A stretch of 64,000 nucleotides of DNA from Armatimonadota bacterium (GCA_030649165.1 JAUSGG010000007.1:24191-88190), one strand, 5' to 3'; positions 28,067 to 37,922 are shown, numbered from the stretch's first letter. Notes: a model not told the origin generated them from the letters alone. Numbers and translations: made by a program.

Positions 28067-29014
28067 TTACAACGCCCTAACAACACCCTCCCGCTCGCGC
28101 CAACACGTCACAGTCTTCCGCACAAGCTCGTCAAGCGTCTTCGGGTCGGGCATGCCGTACATCGAGCGGTATGGGTCGCCGCCGGGGCCGAGGGGCTCCG
28201 GGGTGCAGTAGCACCACTCGTTGTTATAGCCGATGAGGTAGAGAGCCATTATCAGCGTGTCGAGATCGAGCAGTCCGTCGCCGAGCGCGCGGCGGTTGGT
28301 GTCCGCGAGGTGCAGGTTGGTAAGCCGATTGCCGTACTGGATGACCGTTTCCGAAATGTGGCCTTCGCCCGGAAGCATGTGATATACGTCGCCGTTGATG
28401 TGCTGAACGCCGGGCTTGTTCAGTTGGACGATATACCGCTCCGCGTCGGCAAATGAATGGACGATGCTGACCTCTTCCGAGCGGATCGGCTCGACGGCCC
28501 CGCGTATGCCTGCCTGCTCGAACACGTCCGCCACCAGAGCGAGGGCCTCCACCGACCGCGCGAACTCCATGTCGTCTATCACAGCGGGACGCCCGACCGC
28601 CGCCGGCACGATCAGGAAGTACTTGGCCCGGAAGTCATGACCGAGGTCGACGTTCCGCCGGATGTAGTCGATAGCCCGCTGGCGCACGACGCCCCGGTTG
28701 CTGGCGAGGTCGTTGTCCGTGCTGAACATCCCGCAAATGCCGGCGACTTTGATGCCATAGCTGTCAAGGAGCTTTTGCGTCTCCTTGCTCTTATAGCCCA
28801 AATCCTCGCCATATCGGTTGCCATGAAGCTCGATGAAGCGAATGCCGTTACTGGCAAGCCGCTTCAAGGAGACTTCCAGCGGCTCCATCCCGAATCCCCA
28901 ATTGCTCCATGAGAGGTTCAGCTCTTTCTCGAACTTCTTCGGGTCGGCCTTCTTCGCCGCAATATAGTCCGCTTTGATCTTCTCGTTTTTCCTCTGCCAG
29001 TTCTGAAGATTCAT
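28067..29014 (-). CDS. Sugar phosphate isomerase/epimerase (TIM barrel)
   Basis: 315 residues of the AP-endonuclease-2/xylose-isomerase-like barrel. GIRFIELHGNRYGEDLGY, VEPIRSEEV (metal Glu), HINGDVYHML (metal Asp/His) and LHLADTNRRALGDG are the motifs that define ketose 3-epimerase-like members. ATG 29014 is chosen because GAAAGGG precedes it and homology begins there; the frame is open upstream to 29092 inside the neighbour. It is the last gene of the minus-strand sugar locus, 16 nt after the secreted hydrolase gene. It probably isomerises or epimerises a monosaccharide freed by the upstream enzymes. Confidence 0.8.
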   Translation of the reverse strand: MNLQNWQRKNEKIKADYIAAKKADPKKFEKELNLSWSNWGFGMEPLEVSLKRLASNGIRFIELHGNRYGEDLGYKSKETQKLLDSYGIKVAGICGMFSTDNDLASNRGVVRQRAIDYIRRNVDLGHDFRAKYFLIVPAAVGRPAVIDDMEFARSVEALALVADVFEQAGIRGAVEPIRSEEVSIVHSFADAERYIVQLNKPGVQHINGDVYHMLPGEGHISETVIQYGNRLTNLHLADTNRRALGDGLLDLDTLIMALYLIGYNNEWCYCTPEPLGPGGDPYRSMYGMPDPKTLDELVRKTVTCWREREGVVRAL

Positions 29015-29030
29015 CTTCGTGCCCTTTCTA

Positions 29031-30677
29031 CTACTCCACCATAACCTTGATCGGCTTCCAAATGCCGCCGCACGACGTGCGGTTGTAAACACGGATGGCC
29101 AGGCTATTCGCTCCCGGCTTCAGTTTCCCGGTCACGTCCAGCACGAAAGCCGTGTTCCACATGTTTATTGCCAAGTCGCGCTGTCCGGCCGGCTTGCCGT
29201 TCAGCCAGAACCACGCCGCGTCACTTATCGCTCCGGCAACCAGATACACCCGCTTGCCGGCTTCGATCTCAGGCGCGGTGAACTTAGTCCGGTACCAGGC
29301 GTATCCGTCGTAATCTTCTCCGCACTCTTCCCAGTACTTCGCAATAGGCATCGCTCGCCAGGCCGAGTCGTCAAAACCCGGACGATACCAGCCCAGCTTC
29401 CTGCCTTTGTCCGGCTCGTCACGGGCGAAACGCCAGCTCTCCGCCATCAGGTCCATAACCTCGGTCTTGCCTTTGCGAAGGGTGTCAAATAACCTGTTGT
29501 TACCATTATTCGCTCTGAAATCCGCCGCCTCCTCAGGCGTGATCTTGGGTTTCAGCGGGTGTTTCTCCCCCGGCCCCGGCCCGACCTTTGCCAGGCGAAG
29601 AGCGTCGATGTACTCCTTCGGGGCGCTGACCGGCGGCCACCAGCGGAAATGCTCCGACCAGATCCATACGTAGCGGTCCGATTCTCTCAGAGCATAGTTC
29701 AGCGATGCCCTCAGTCCATCAGGGGTGAAGTAGTTCTTGGAGAAATCGTCGGTATGCCACCCTTCCCCGTTGCCATTGTAGTCTATCCAGACGCCGAACC
29801 CCACTCGGGCGTGCTGATCGAACTCCTTGGGGCACGCCGAAACGCTCCTGCCGCCGGACAACTGGAGCTTGCGGGCCGCCGAGAACGACTCAAAGTTGCG
29901 GTAGCCGTAGGAGTACTCGAAGCCGTCCGTGAACCTGGTCCCGGGAGTCGCGGCCTCATACATCCCATCGAGGAACGGTCCGAACAACGAGAGGCCGCCA
30001 TCGCCGTTCCACGCATAGAACGTTTCCGCATAGGTCAGGCTCGACCCGTAGAGCATCAGAAACGTGATGTCCGGATACTCCTTGTTGACCGCTCTTATAA
30101 ACTCTCTGCCTCGCTCACGGACCTTGGCGGCGTAATCGGTGAAGCTCGGCGCGTCCTTCTTGTCCTTGACCCGCCCCGCGTACCACCACAGCGGCCAGTT
30201 GTTCGGGTCACACATCTCGGGATCCAGCATCAGCCCCTTGCAGCCGCCTTCCTTTGCCACTTTCGCCAGGCAGGCCGCGTTATGGGCCACCACGGACCAG
30301 TTGGGATCGTACCAGTCGATGGTACCGAAATAGGGTGGATAAAGCTGGATGAAATTGTCGGTCAGGGTGGTGAAGCGAGTCGCCTTAAGATCTTCTATCG
30401 CGTGCGCATAATCGGACGGCTCGAATTTCCTCCCCTTGAAAACTTCAAGGCCCAGAGTATGAGACTCGAACGGAGCCTCCGGGTTGTCGGTCACGCGAAT
30501 GACGACCCCATCGAACGGGATCTTCTCCATTTCGGCAATGTGCTCTCGCACGAAAGCCGTGTCCGGGTTGTCACAGCCGTACTCGATCAGCTTCTTGCCG
30601 GTAGTCTTGCCGGCGTGCGCCGGCCCAACGACCAGGCACGTTGCGACAACTATCGCGGATATGAGTCTGATATGCAT
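29031..30677 (-). CDS. Secreted glycoside hydrolase-like protein with galactose-binding-like domain
   Basis: 548 residues with a signal peptide (SAIVVATCLVVGPAHA-G). The N-terminal two thirds look like a TIM-barrel hydrolase: KIPFDGVVIRVTDNP, CKGLMLDPEMCDPNNWPLWW and YVWIWSEHFRWWPPVSAP. Residues about 440-548 form a GH2-type sugar-binding sandwich (WYRTKFTAPEIEAGKRVYLV and AAWFWLNGKPAG). I cannot assign a GH family or name catalytic residues with certainty. It is co-directional with the epimerase (16 nt) and lies in the sugar locus, so degradation of an extracellular glycan is the likely role. Confidence 0.7.
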   Translation of the reverse strand: MHIRLISAIVVATCLVVGPAHAGKTTGKKLIEYGCDNPDTAFVREHIAEMEKIPFDGVVIRVTDNPEAPFESHTLGLEVFKGRKFEPSDYAHAIEDLKATRFTTLTDNFIQLYPPYFGTIDWYDPNWSVVAHNAACLAKVAKEGGCKGLMLDPEMCDPNNWPLWWYAGRVKDKKDAPSFTDYAAKVRERGREFIRAVNKEYPDITFLMLYGSSLTYAETFYAWNGDGGLSLFGPFLDGMYEAATPGTRFTDGFEYSYGYRNFESFSAARKLQLSGGRSVSACPKEFDQHARVGFGVWIDYNGNGEGWHTDDFSKNYFTPDGLRASLNYALRESDRYVWIWSEHFRWWPPVSAPKEYIDALRLAKVGPGPGEKHPLKPKITPEEAADFRANNGNNRLFDTLRKGKTEVMDLMAESWRFARDEPDKGRKLGWYRPGFDDSAWRAMPIAKYWEECGEDYDGYAWYRTKFTAPEIEAGKRVYLVAGAISDAAWFWLNGKPAGQRDLAINMWNTAFVLDVTGKLKPGANSLAIRVYNRTSCGGIWKPIKVMVE

Positions 30678-30761
30678 TCCTGTCCCTCCGACACTCCGGA
30701 TCTAGCCACGAAAACACGAAACTTGGGAAAGCACGGAACGGACCCCTATGCACCGGGGTTA

Positions 30762-30818
30762 TCTCGGAAAGGAAGCAACCGATACTTCGGTAGCAGAGCG
30801 GCAGCGACGCTGCCGAAG
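30762..30818. repeat. CTTCGGTAGC hairpin repeat, copy 1
   Basis: CTTCGGTAGC and GCTGCCGAAG (30785-30818) form a stem with a 14-nt loop; the same 34-nt element is at 61430-61463. Just before it, CGGGGTTATCTCGGAAAGGA is the inverse of a segment near 13775-13797. It lies in the 266-bp gap between isomerase and hydrolase genes. Confidence 0.7.
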
Positions 30819-30943
30819 TACGCGCATATGCGAGATCACCAGCGCCCAATTCCAGGTTACGTCAATCGCCCAAATATTTCGTGTTTTCGTCCTTTCGCGC
30901 TTTCGTGATTAACTCCCCTTGCGCTTGGGATGCGCCCTCCGGG

Positions 30944-32368
30944 CTACATCTCCTCCTGCGGCGCGGTCACGTCGAATTCGAGGTAATACTCCAGCGCCTC
31001 GCGAACCGGCGCGGCGACGTAAGCCGGCGTCACGCTGACGTGATGGCGATGTCCCTCACGCCCAACGTGCAGTAACACGTCCTGCAGCCCCTCGATTTCG
31101 GCGACTCCCGCGCAGCCGAAGAAATCCTGCGGTATCGGGTCCGCCGTGAATTTGCCTTCGCCAACGTAGAACTTCAGGTCGCCCGAATCAGTCATCATGC
31201 TTGAGAAAGTGAACGGCGACGGCTTGATCCGGCCCACGTTGCAGCCGAACGAGGACGTAATCTCGGGCACGTTGTCCAATATCGCGTGCCCCACTACCCT
31301 GCCCTTTGCGGTCATCATCGACTGCGGCACGGGACCGCAGTGGAAGAGGATGCACTTGTCGTCCTCATCGCCGTAGTTGTTGTTCCAATCGAGGCAGGAA
31401 GCGACCTCGCCGGATGCCTGACTGAGGGCGTACATTGCCACGGCGTTGCCTACGTCCACCTCACAAGCCGCGGTCACGTAGCGCTCGTTCATCTCACTCA
31501 ACAGCACACAGGCCGAAATGCCCAGTTGCTGCTGCATTTCCAGCCAGCACCGGATAGCCACGGCGTCGAGCTTGTTTTCTTCGATTATCTTGTCCAGCGC
31601 AACACCCATCTTCACCAACTTGACGAACGAGTCTTGCGGGACCGGCGAAAAGTCCGAATAGCCCTTGAGGAACGCGGCCTTGTCTTTGTAAGCGGCGTCG
31701 TTTTCGGAAACCGCGTTCATCATCGCGAATACCTGAGAGAGGTCGAAAGTCTCCATCGTAATCCCGTTCTGCTGCAGGGCCAGCTCGTCGATGCGGACCG
31801 TCTTGAACGCGGAGGTCCTCGCCCCGATCGCACCGACGATCATGCTGTCCATCGCCTTCACCACGCGGCAGACACGGTCGAAGTAATCCACCTGCGCCGC
31901 AAAAGTCTTGGACGAAGGCGCTACCGTGTGCGGCTTGAGCGCAGTGAACGGAATGAGGTTCTGGTAGAACACGTCCATTATGGAAAACTTGCCGCAGAAC
32001 GAGTCGCGCCGCAGTTCCGGGGCCATCTTGTCCATTTCGTCGGGATACGCTTGAATGAGAATGGGCACGCCTGCGTCCTTGAGGGCCGCGACCGCGCCAG
32101 TCTCGTCGCCAAAATTTGGAAGCGACAGGATCACGCCTCCGAATTTGCCCTGGTTTTCCTTCAAGAACTTCGCGTAGACCGCGCCCTCGGCGGGGGTTTC
32201 AACCGCTCCGTGTCGGGTCGCGCCGGCGTCCAGCATGAGGACCTCATGACCCAGGCCTTTGAGGACTCTCGACAGTTCCTCTCTCGCCGAGGACATCAGC
32301 GAGGCCGGGAAGAACCCCCGATTCCCGAAATACAGCGCGAGCGTGGTTTTGTCTGCTTTTCCAGCCAT
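30944..32368 (-). CDS. L-fucose/L-arabinose isomerase family protein
   Basis: 474 residues. The C-terminal half carries AIRCWLEMQQQLGISACVLL and SEMNE, followed by DKCILFHCGPVP, which are hallmarks of the FucI-like isomerase family (metal-binding Glu/Asp and the LFHCGP strand). Such enzymes convert aldoses to ketoses with a divalent metal. ATG 32368 lies 2 nt after the FGGY kinase stop codon and uses an AGGAAGG ribosome site inside that gene, so kinase and isomerase are tightly coupled. The substrate is not certain; the paired kinase and aldolase suggest a 6-deoxy- or pentose-type sugar. Confidence 0.8.
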   Translation of the reverse strand: MAGKADKTTLALYFGNRGFFPASLMSSAREELSRVLKGLGHEVLMLDAGATRHGAVETPAEGAVYAKFLKENQGKFGGVILSLPNFGDETGAVAALKDAGVPILIQAYPDEMDKMAPELRRDSFCGKFSIMDVFYQNLIPFTALKPHTVAPSSKTFAAQVDYFDRVCRVVKAMDSMIVGAIGARTSAFKTVRIDELALQQNGITMETFDLSQVFAMMNAVSENDAAYKDKAAFLKGYSDFSPVPQDSFVKLVKMGVALDKIIEENKLDAVAIRCWLEMQQQLGISACVLLSEMNERYVTAACEVDVGNAVAMYALSQASGEVASCLDWNNNYGDEDDKCILFHCGPVPQSMMTAKGRVVGHAILDNVPEITSSFGCNVGRIKPSPFTFSSMMTDSGDLKFYVGEGKFTADPIPQDFFGCAGVAEIEGLQDVLLHVGREGHRHHVSVTPAYVAAPVREALEYYLEFDVTAPQEEM

Positions 32369-32370
32369 TT

Positions 32371-33891
32371 CTACCTTCCTTTCAGTTCGTGGAGTTTGTG
32401 CCTCGCCGCGCCCAGGGAGTTGTAAAGCTCCTTGTATATGGCGAAGCGGTCTTCGTAAAGAGACGATTTGCCCGAATCGGGCTCAAATGTGCGAATCGGC
32501 GCGGCCCACTTTTGGCTGGCCTGCTTCGCGTCGAACAGTCCCAGCCCCGAACCCGCCAGGACCGCGGCCCCCATACAAGTGGCTTCCGCCACCTGCATCG
32601 TGGTCAGCGGCATTTGTAGAATATCCGCCTTGATCTGCATCCAAGTCTCGCTCCTGGCTCCGCCGCCGACGGCGCGCAAGTCGGAGAGAATGAAGCCGGA
32701 CTCGGCGAGAATGTTCAGGTTCAACCTCATCTCGAAGGTAATCCCTTCGAGCACGGCCCGCAGGACCTCCGCCCGCGTCGTCGAAAGCGTCAGGCCGAAC
32801 AGGACACCAGCGCCTTCGGAGTCGAAATGCGGCGTGCCTGTCGGACCGAAGTGCGGCAGCAGGATGACTTTCGCCGGCTCAGACGAGGCGGCGGCGATTA
32901 TCACTTCATACGGGCTCACTCCCCGACGTTCAGCTTCCGCCGCCTCCTCGGTAGCGAAGCTGTCGCGCACCCATTTCAGCACGCTGCCACCCGTGATGTT
33001 GAACGCCACGGTCGTATAGGCGTCCGGGAGAACGTGCGGGTAAGAGGCCAGGTTCGCCGCCATAAGCTCCCTGCTCAGTATCAGGCGGTCCGCCGACGGG
33101 CATATACACTTGACCGTACCGATGGAATAGGCCGCGCAGCCGGGGGCCGCCGCGCCGCAGCCGAGCGCCCCCACAGGCTGATCGTGGCCGCAGACCGCCA
33201 CGCCGACGTCCGAACCAAGGTTCAGCTTTGACGCCAAGTCAGACTTGACTTGGCCAAAAACCGTTCCCGAAGACACGACCTCAGGCAAGCGCTCCACCCC
33301 GAGTCCGAGCCGGTCGAGGATCTCGACGGACCACTGCTTCTTGTCTACGTCGAAAAGCATGGAACGGGCGGCCATGCTGTACTCGGTCGCGGTTTCACCG
33401 GTCAGGACAAACGCTATCAGGTCCTGGAAGAAAAGGAACTTCCAGGCCCCGCTCCAAATTTGCGGCTGATGCTCTTTCAGCCACATCAGCTTGAACAGCG
33501 AGTACATCGGGTAGCGCGTATGGCCGGTGATCTCATACAGCCTCCGCGCCCAATCCTGTTCACACGCCCGGACGTACGGCTCAGCGCGGCCGTCGGAAGA
33601 GGTCATCGCGTTGCCAAGCGCGGCGCCGTCGCGGGCGATTGGCGTAAAGGCTTCTCCCTGTGACGCAATGCCTATCCCCGCGACCGGATCGCTGCTCCTG
33701 ACGTCTCCCGCCGATTTGCCTATCACGCGACAGGCGGCTTCGATGACGTGCCGCGAATTGAGTTCGCTCGCTCCCGGAAACGGAAACAACAGCGGATATT
33801 CCTCGTAGGCCGTACAGAGCAAACGCCCCGACTCGTCAAAAACTGCCGCCTTTACCCCCGTCGTGCCTACGTCAACACCCATTAAGCTCAT
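32371..33891 (-). CDS. FGGY-family carbohydrate kinase (xylulo-/fuculokinase type)
   Basis: 506 residues with the ASKHA fold. MGVDVGTTGVKAAVFDESG is the phosphate-1 loop, CGHDQPVGALGCG contains the catalytic Asp, and GGGARSETWMQIKADILQMP is the FGGY C-terminal signature. It phosphorylates a ketose made by the adjacent isomerase. The gene follows the aldolase after 146 bp (partly repeat) and precedes the isomerase by 2 nt. Substrate assignment among xylulose, fuculose and rhamnulose cannot be settled from sequence alone. Confidence 0.88.
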   Translation of the reverse strand: MSLMGVDVGTTGVKAAVFDESGRLLCTAYEEYPLLFPFPGASELNSRHVIEAACRVIGKSAGDVRSSDPVAGIGIASQGEAFTPIARDGAALGNAMTSSDGRAEPYVRACEQDWARRLYEITGHTRYPMYSLFKLMWLKEHQPQIWSGAWKFLFFQDLIAFVLTGETATEYSMAARSMLFDVDKKQWSVEILDRLGLGVERLPEVVSSGTVFGQVKSDLASKLNLGSDVGVAVCGHDQPVGALGCGAAAPGCAAYSIGTVKCICPSADRLILSRELMAANLASYPHVLPDAYTTVAFNITGGSVLKWVRDSFATEEAAEAERRGVSPYEVIIAAASSEPAKVILLPHFGPTGTPHFDSEGAGVLFGLTLSTTRAEVLRAVLEGITFEMRLNLNILAESGFILSDLRAVGGGARSETWMQIKADILQMPLTTMQVAEATCMGAAVLAGSGLGLFDAKQASQKWAAPIRTFEPDSGKSSLYEDRFAIYKELYNSLGAARHKLHELKGR

Positions 33892-33904
33892 TTGTCAGTT
33901 ACCT

Positions 33905-33995
33905 GGTTGAGAGTTGAGACAAATGGAAGGCGGTCCGACTGGTCCGACATGTCCGCCGCGTCTGACGTATCCGGCCCCGCCGACTCCCTCGACCC
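33905..33995. repeat. TCCGACTGGTCCGAC-type repeat between aldolase and kinase
   Basis: GGTTGAGAGTTGAGAC units are followed by GGTCCGACTGGTCCGACATG and related units. It occupies most of the aldolase-kinase spacer. Confidence 0.55.
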
Positions 33996-34037
33996 CATCC
34001 GCGTTCATCTGCGTTCTTCCCTGAACCTAACCTCTCT

Positions 34038-34964
34038 CTACATGAGAGCACGCAATCTCGTCGCCGAACCCTCGATCCGATGCACATCACGGATCAGCCT
34101 CCGCATTGCTTCGCTCACCGCCGCCTGCGCGTCCGAGACGCTGCCGCCGGCGGCAAGAGCCCGCTCGTACGGCTGGCGGATGTCAGTCGCGATATTGATC
34201 TTCACGATACCGTTCCGCACCGACTCATCAATGTATTGCTGTTGAATGCCCGATCCGCCGTGCAGCACGAGCGGAACGCCCGTAGCGTCTCGCAATTCCC
34301 TCAACCGCTCGATATCGAGTTTCGCCTGAACTTTCTCCTGGTTCTTGGTCGCCGGCGCTATTGCGCCGTGGACCGAGCCCACCGACACCGAAAGCCAATC
34401 GACCTGCGTCTCGTCCACAAACCGTTTGGCTTCTTCGGGAATAGTGAAGCCCGCCTTGGTCGCGAAAAGCTCGTCGTAAGGCGGCAGCGGACCCGACTCG
34501 TGCCCCAGCACGGAGCCCAGTTCGGCTTCCACCAGGACTCCCTCGGGATGCGCCATCCGCACAACCTCGCCGGTTACCACGATGTTCTCATCGAGCGGCA
34601 GCCTGGAGCCGTCGATCATGACCGAATCATATCCGGCCTCAATCGCTTCGGCAATATAGCGCCGCCAATCGACAATATCCCCGAACTCGTCTATCACCGG
34701 CGTATGGTCCAGGTGCAGCCCGGCAACCCTGGGGTTTGCGACGCGGCGGTACTCCTCCGCGATTGCCGTGACGCTCTTCGACTCGAACCTTCGGACCTCC
34801 AGCTCGGCGACCTGTATCAGGCCGTAAGCGTCATATTGCTCCAAAGAGTCCGCCACGGCGGATGTCATCGGAATGTATGGGATATTGAAAGCGAGGACCA
34901 CAATTCCTTCCCTCGCGGCAGCGTCGAACAACCTTGCGTATTCATCTGTGCGTTTCGCGGACAT
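34038..34964 (-). CDS. Class II fructose/tagatose-bisphosphate aldolase family protein
   Basis: A 308-residue zinc-dependent barrel. LHLDHTP (zinc His), SVMIDGSRLPLDENI, EAELGSVLGHE, VGSVHGAI, LHGGSGI and KINIATDIR follow the class II order. It cleaves a phosphorylated ketose to dihydroxyacetone phosphate plus an aldehyde. ATG 34964 is chosen because GGAGGT lies 4 nt upstream; an open extension to 35063 has no support. It lies downstream of the secreted GH30-like gene and upstream of the kinase and isomerase, giving a complete isomerase-kinase-aldolase route. Confidence 0.88.
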   Translation of the reverse strand: MSAKRTDEYARLFDAAAREGIVVLAFNIPYIPMTSAVADSLEQYDAYGLIQVAELEVRRFESKSVTAIAEEYRRVANPRVAGLHLDHTPVIDEFGDIVDWRRYIAEAIEAGYDSVMIDGSRLPLDENIVVTGEVVRMAHPEGVLVEAELGSVLGHESGPLPPYDELFATKAGFTIPEEAKRFVDETQVDWLSVSVGSVHGAIAPATKNQEKVQAKLDIERLRELRDATGVPLVLHGGSGIQQQYIDESVRNGIVKINIATDIRQPYERALAAGGSVSDAQAAVSEAMRRLIRDVHRIEGSATRLRALM

Positions 34965-35063
34965 CAACACCTCCGGCAAGCTCTGGCTCAGCGCCCTTCG
35001 TTGCTTCGTTAGATGTGAGAGTGAGGAATCCCTGCTTATCGTTTGGGCATTGGGCCGGCGCAC

Positions 35064-37922
35064 CTACGGGGACGGCGTGGGAAGCAGAGTAGTGAACGCG
35101 GTAGCGGATATCGGCCGCAGAAGGCGCACGATGACATCCCCGTCTTGCGGCACAGTCACGATCCGGCAACTGCTGATCGCGGCGATTTCGACGTAACTCC
35201 TGTCCGCGGGCATGGCGTCGGCGAACGGCCAGTCCACCCGAACACCCCTCATGCTCGGATTCCCTTCGTCGAAGACACAGCCGTCATTGAGATAGAAGCA
35301 TCCCTGCCCGATGTTCGAGACCAGTCCCGTCACTTTCACCAACAGCCCGACATTGTTGGCGCCGCCTTGGTGGAAAAGCCGCCTCTCCCAGACTTTGCTT
35401 TGCTTGTTCCAAACCAGCCGCCAGTCACCGACGCCTTCCTGGAGACCGCACGGGCCACCGCCCAGGCTGTTCAGGCTGAGTCGCCGGGATTTCGGCACGG
35501 GCGCACTGGCAAGGAACGAGACATTGGTCGCGGAGATCATACGTTCGCCATCAATCGTCGTCATTGTCCCAGTAACCTTGACCACCCTGCCCGTCAGCGG
35601 CAGATGAGAGGTCATGCCGATCCCGCGCCTGGCATCCGCTGTCTCCACATACGAGCGATCGGGCAAGACCGCGGATATGATTACCGATGATATCTCCACC
35701 CCCCAGCCATCGGGCAGCGCCAGGGCCTGGCTTACGCTGACCGGCTGAGCCGTCACCGTGACACTGACATCTCGTGTTGCGACCAAAGTCCGATCCACTA
35801 CGGTCAAGGTGAAGACGTAAGAGCCCATCAGACTAAGCCCGGTTACGCTTGTAGACTTGGACCCAGGGTTGGCAATCATCGGCTTCGTGCCCGCCGGCGC
35901 GCTCTTTACCGACCACCAGTGACTGATCACGTCGCCCTGCGGATCGCTCGTCACTGCGGAGAGTTGTGTACTCGTCTGTGGGAGCGCGAACGACGCGGGC
36001 GAGGCAGTCGCCTGGGAGATGACCGGGGCCGTATTCGCGGGATAGATTTTGACCCTCATGTCTCTTGAAACCATGTGCGTCGGATCGCGGATCTCAAACC
36101 GGAAAACGTAGTCGCCCGCTTGGGTAAGACCCGACGCGGCGCAACTGGTGGTCGTGGAGTTCGCCAGAACCGCGCTTGCTCCTGGCGGCTGGCTGACAAC
36201 GCTCCATTGGTAGGTGAGAGGATCGCCCTCCAGGTCTCTCGCGCTGCCGCGCAGAGTCGTGGCCGAGGCAGGCAGAGTCACGGTTACCGGCAGCCGGTTG
36301 TGAACCGCCTCTATGATCGGCGACTGGTTGCTCGCCAAAACGGGCAGTGTCACGCGGTGGATGACCGCATGGGTCGGGTCGCTGATGTTGACCGCAAACA
36401 CATATTCTCCCGAAGCCGTAAGGCCGGAGACGGCGCAAACCGCGGCGTCAGGCGTCGCAAGAGCCACGGCTGCGCCCGGCGGGGCGCTTTCGATTGACCA
36501 GAGGTACGAAACCGCATCGTTCTCCGGATCGGTTGCCGAGGCCGAAAGAGTCGCCGCGCTTGCGGGAAGAGTGAGGTAGTTCGGCGCGGCCTTCCAGTCG
36601 GTCACTGAAGGCGGAAGGTTTCCTCCCGGATGCGGATAAATGGTGAAAACGGAGTTCGCGGGCGTGTCCACTGTAATGGATACCGTCCCGTCGATGGTCC
36701 GCGGGCCGAGCTCCTGGTAGACCCCGGCGGCGACGCTCCGGCAGACGCCGTAGGTCCCGGCGGGCAGACCTGTTATCGTAGCGCTCCGGGCCTGCTGCGG
36801 GTCAGTGTTGTTGAGAAGGACCACCGTGACCTTGCCGTTTTTCTCAAACGCGAGCGGGCGTAGACCTGAATCGTTGGACCCGGCCCCTACCCTGATCGCG
36901 CCCGGCCGGACGTAGTGCATTATCTGTCTGAAATTCCAGTACTGGCTGTAGCGACTAAATGACGCCATGTTGTAATTGGCGCCGAAGTAGTCCCCGGTCG
37001 AGGTCACGTTGCCGTAGAAGGCCAAGACATAGTGTTCCCAATACGACACGCCGCCGAGGGTGAGATCATCGTAGAGATCGTTGATCGTCGTGCCCATGAA
37101 CTCCGTTTGTCCCGTCGGCAAACCCTTCTGCGCGGCGAAATCCCGGATAGACGTACGCGAGCCGTTTGGTCCGTACAGGTGGTACGTTAAAACGCCGATG
37201 TGCGGCCACACATCCGCGTCGCCCTGCAGGCTTTGGATATACGACCAGCTCTGATCGGCGTGCATGCACTCGGGGAATTCGATCTTCGTCGGCAGGCCGA
37301 GAGCCGGGAGCTTCGGCCCGAGAGTCTTAATCATCTTGCCTACGACCGCGGCTGTGAACGCGTTGCCGTTGCCGGCTTCGTTGCAGATCGAGTAGTAGTT
37401 GGCGCTGATATTGTATGTGTTCTTGAGGTACAACAGGCAGGCCGTCGCCCATTCGGCATACTCTCCGGGACTGTTCAACATCCACGCGGGCACCGAGCCG
37501 CTGCTGCCTCCGTCAAAGAACGAGGGGCTGACGTACAGGTTGAAAGGGTCCCCGTTGGCCTCCACGCGCTGCTTGAACGGCTGGACCCAGTTCAGAACCC
37601 TTGCATCGATCATCGACGTCTTAAAAGCGCTCCACACGATGTTGTCCGGGTCGCCGTCGTCATTTATCGCGTCCTCCCACTCTCTGCGTGGTATCTCGAA
37701 ACGCAGGCGGGTCAGGCCGAGGTCGTTGACGGCCTCGTCGAGTATCTGCTCTCTGATCGCTTGAGGGACGTCTATGCCGCTTGATGTTGCGCCCCAGCCG
37801 AGGATGGTCTGGTATTGCGTCGCGGGATTTACCGTCACATTGGCGGCGCGCGCCGCCAAAGCCGACGCGGCGAGCCCGATTAGCAACGCCGGTATGATTC
37901 TGATGTGACGCATGCGGCCCAT
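35064..37922 (-). CDS. Secreted GH30-like glycoside hydrolase with Ig-like repeats
   Basis: 952 residues. Signal peptide IIPALLIGLAASALAARA-A. The catalytic barrel (about 30-340) has the GH30-type start YQTILGWGATSSG, a candidate acid/base Glu182 in SICNEAG and a candidate nucleophile Glu274 in GQTEFMG; a beta-sandwich follows (about 345-420). Three PKD/Ig-like modules (about 430-520, 530-620, 625-715) repeat ATDPENDAVSYLWSIESAPP-type sequences. The C-terminus (about 730-950) has OB-like segments each containing DRSYVE. Start ATG has GGAG 7 nt upstream. GH30 enzymes act on beta-glucans, xylans or fucosides; the substrate here is open. Confidence 0.8.
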   Translation of the reverse strand: MGRMRHIRIIPALLIGLAASALAARAANVTVNPATQYQTILGWGATSSGIDVPQAIREQILDEAVNDLGLTRLRFEIPRREWEDAINDDGDPDNIVWSAFKTSMIDARVLNWVQPFKQRVEANGDPFNLYVSPSFFDGGSSGSVPAWMLNSPGEYAEWATACLLYLKNTYNISANYYSICNEAGNGNAFTAAVVGKMIKTLGPKLPALGLPTKIEFPECMHADQSWSYIQSLQGDADVWPHIGVLTYHLYGPNGSRTSIRDFAAQKGLPTGQTEFMGTTINDLYDDLTLGGVSYWEHYVLAFYGNVTSTGDYFGANYNMASFSRYSQYWNFRQIMHYVRPGAIRVGAGSNDSGLRPLAFEKNGKVTVVLLNNTDPQQARSATITGLPAGTYGVCRSVAAGVYQELGPRTIDGTVSITVDTPANSVFTIYPHPGGNLPPSVTDWKAAPNYLTLPASAATLSASATDPENDAVSYLWSIESAPPGAAVALATPDAAVCAVSGLTASGEYVFAVNISDPTHAVIHRVTLPVLASNQSPIIEAVHNRLPVTVTLPASATTLRGSARDLEGDPLTYQWSVVSQPPGASAVLANSTTTSCAASGLTQAGDYVFRFEIRDPTHMVSRDMRVKIYPANTAPVISQATASPASFALPQTSTQLSAVTSDPQGDVISHWWSVKSAPAGTKPMIANPGSKSTSVTGLSLMGSYVFTLTVVDRTLVATRDVSVTVTAQPVSVSQALALPDGWGVEISSVIISAVLPDRSYVETADARRGIGMTSHLPLTGRVVKVTGTMTTIDGERMISATNVSFLASAPVPKSRRLSLNSLGGGPCGLQEGVGDWRLVWNKQSKVWERRLFHQGGANNVGLLVKVTGLVSNIGQGCFYLNDGCVFDEGNPSMRGVRVDWPFADAMPADRSYVEIAAISSCRIVTVPQDGDVIVRLLRPISATAFTTLLPTPSP

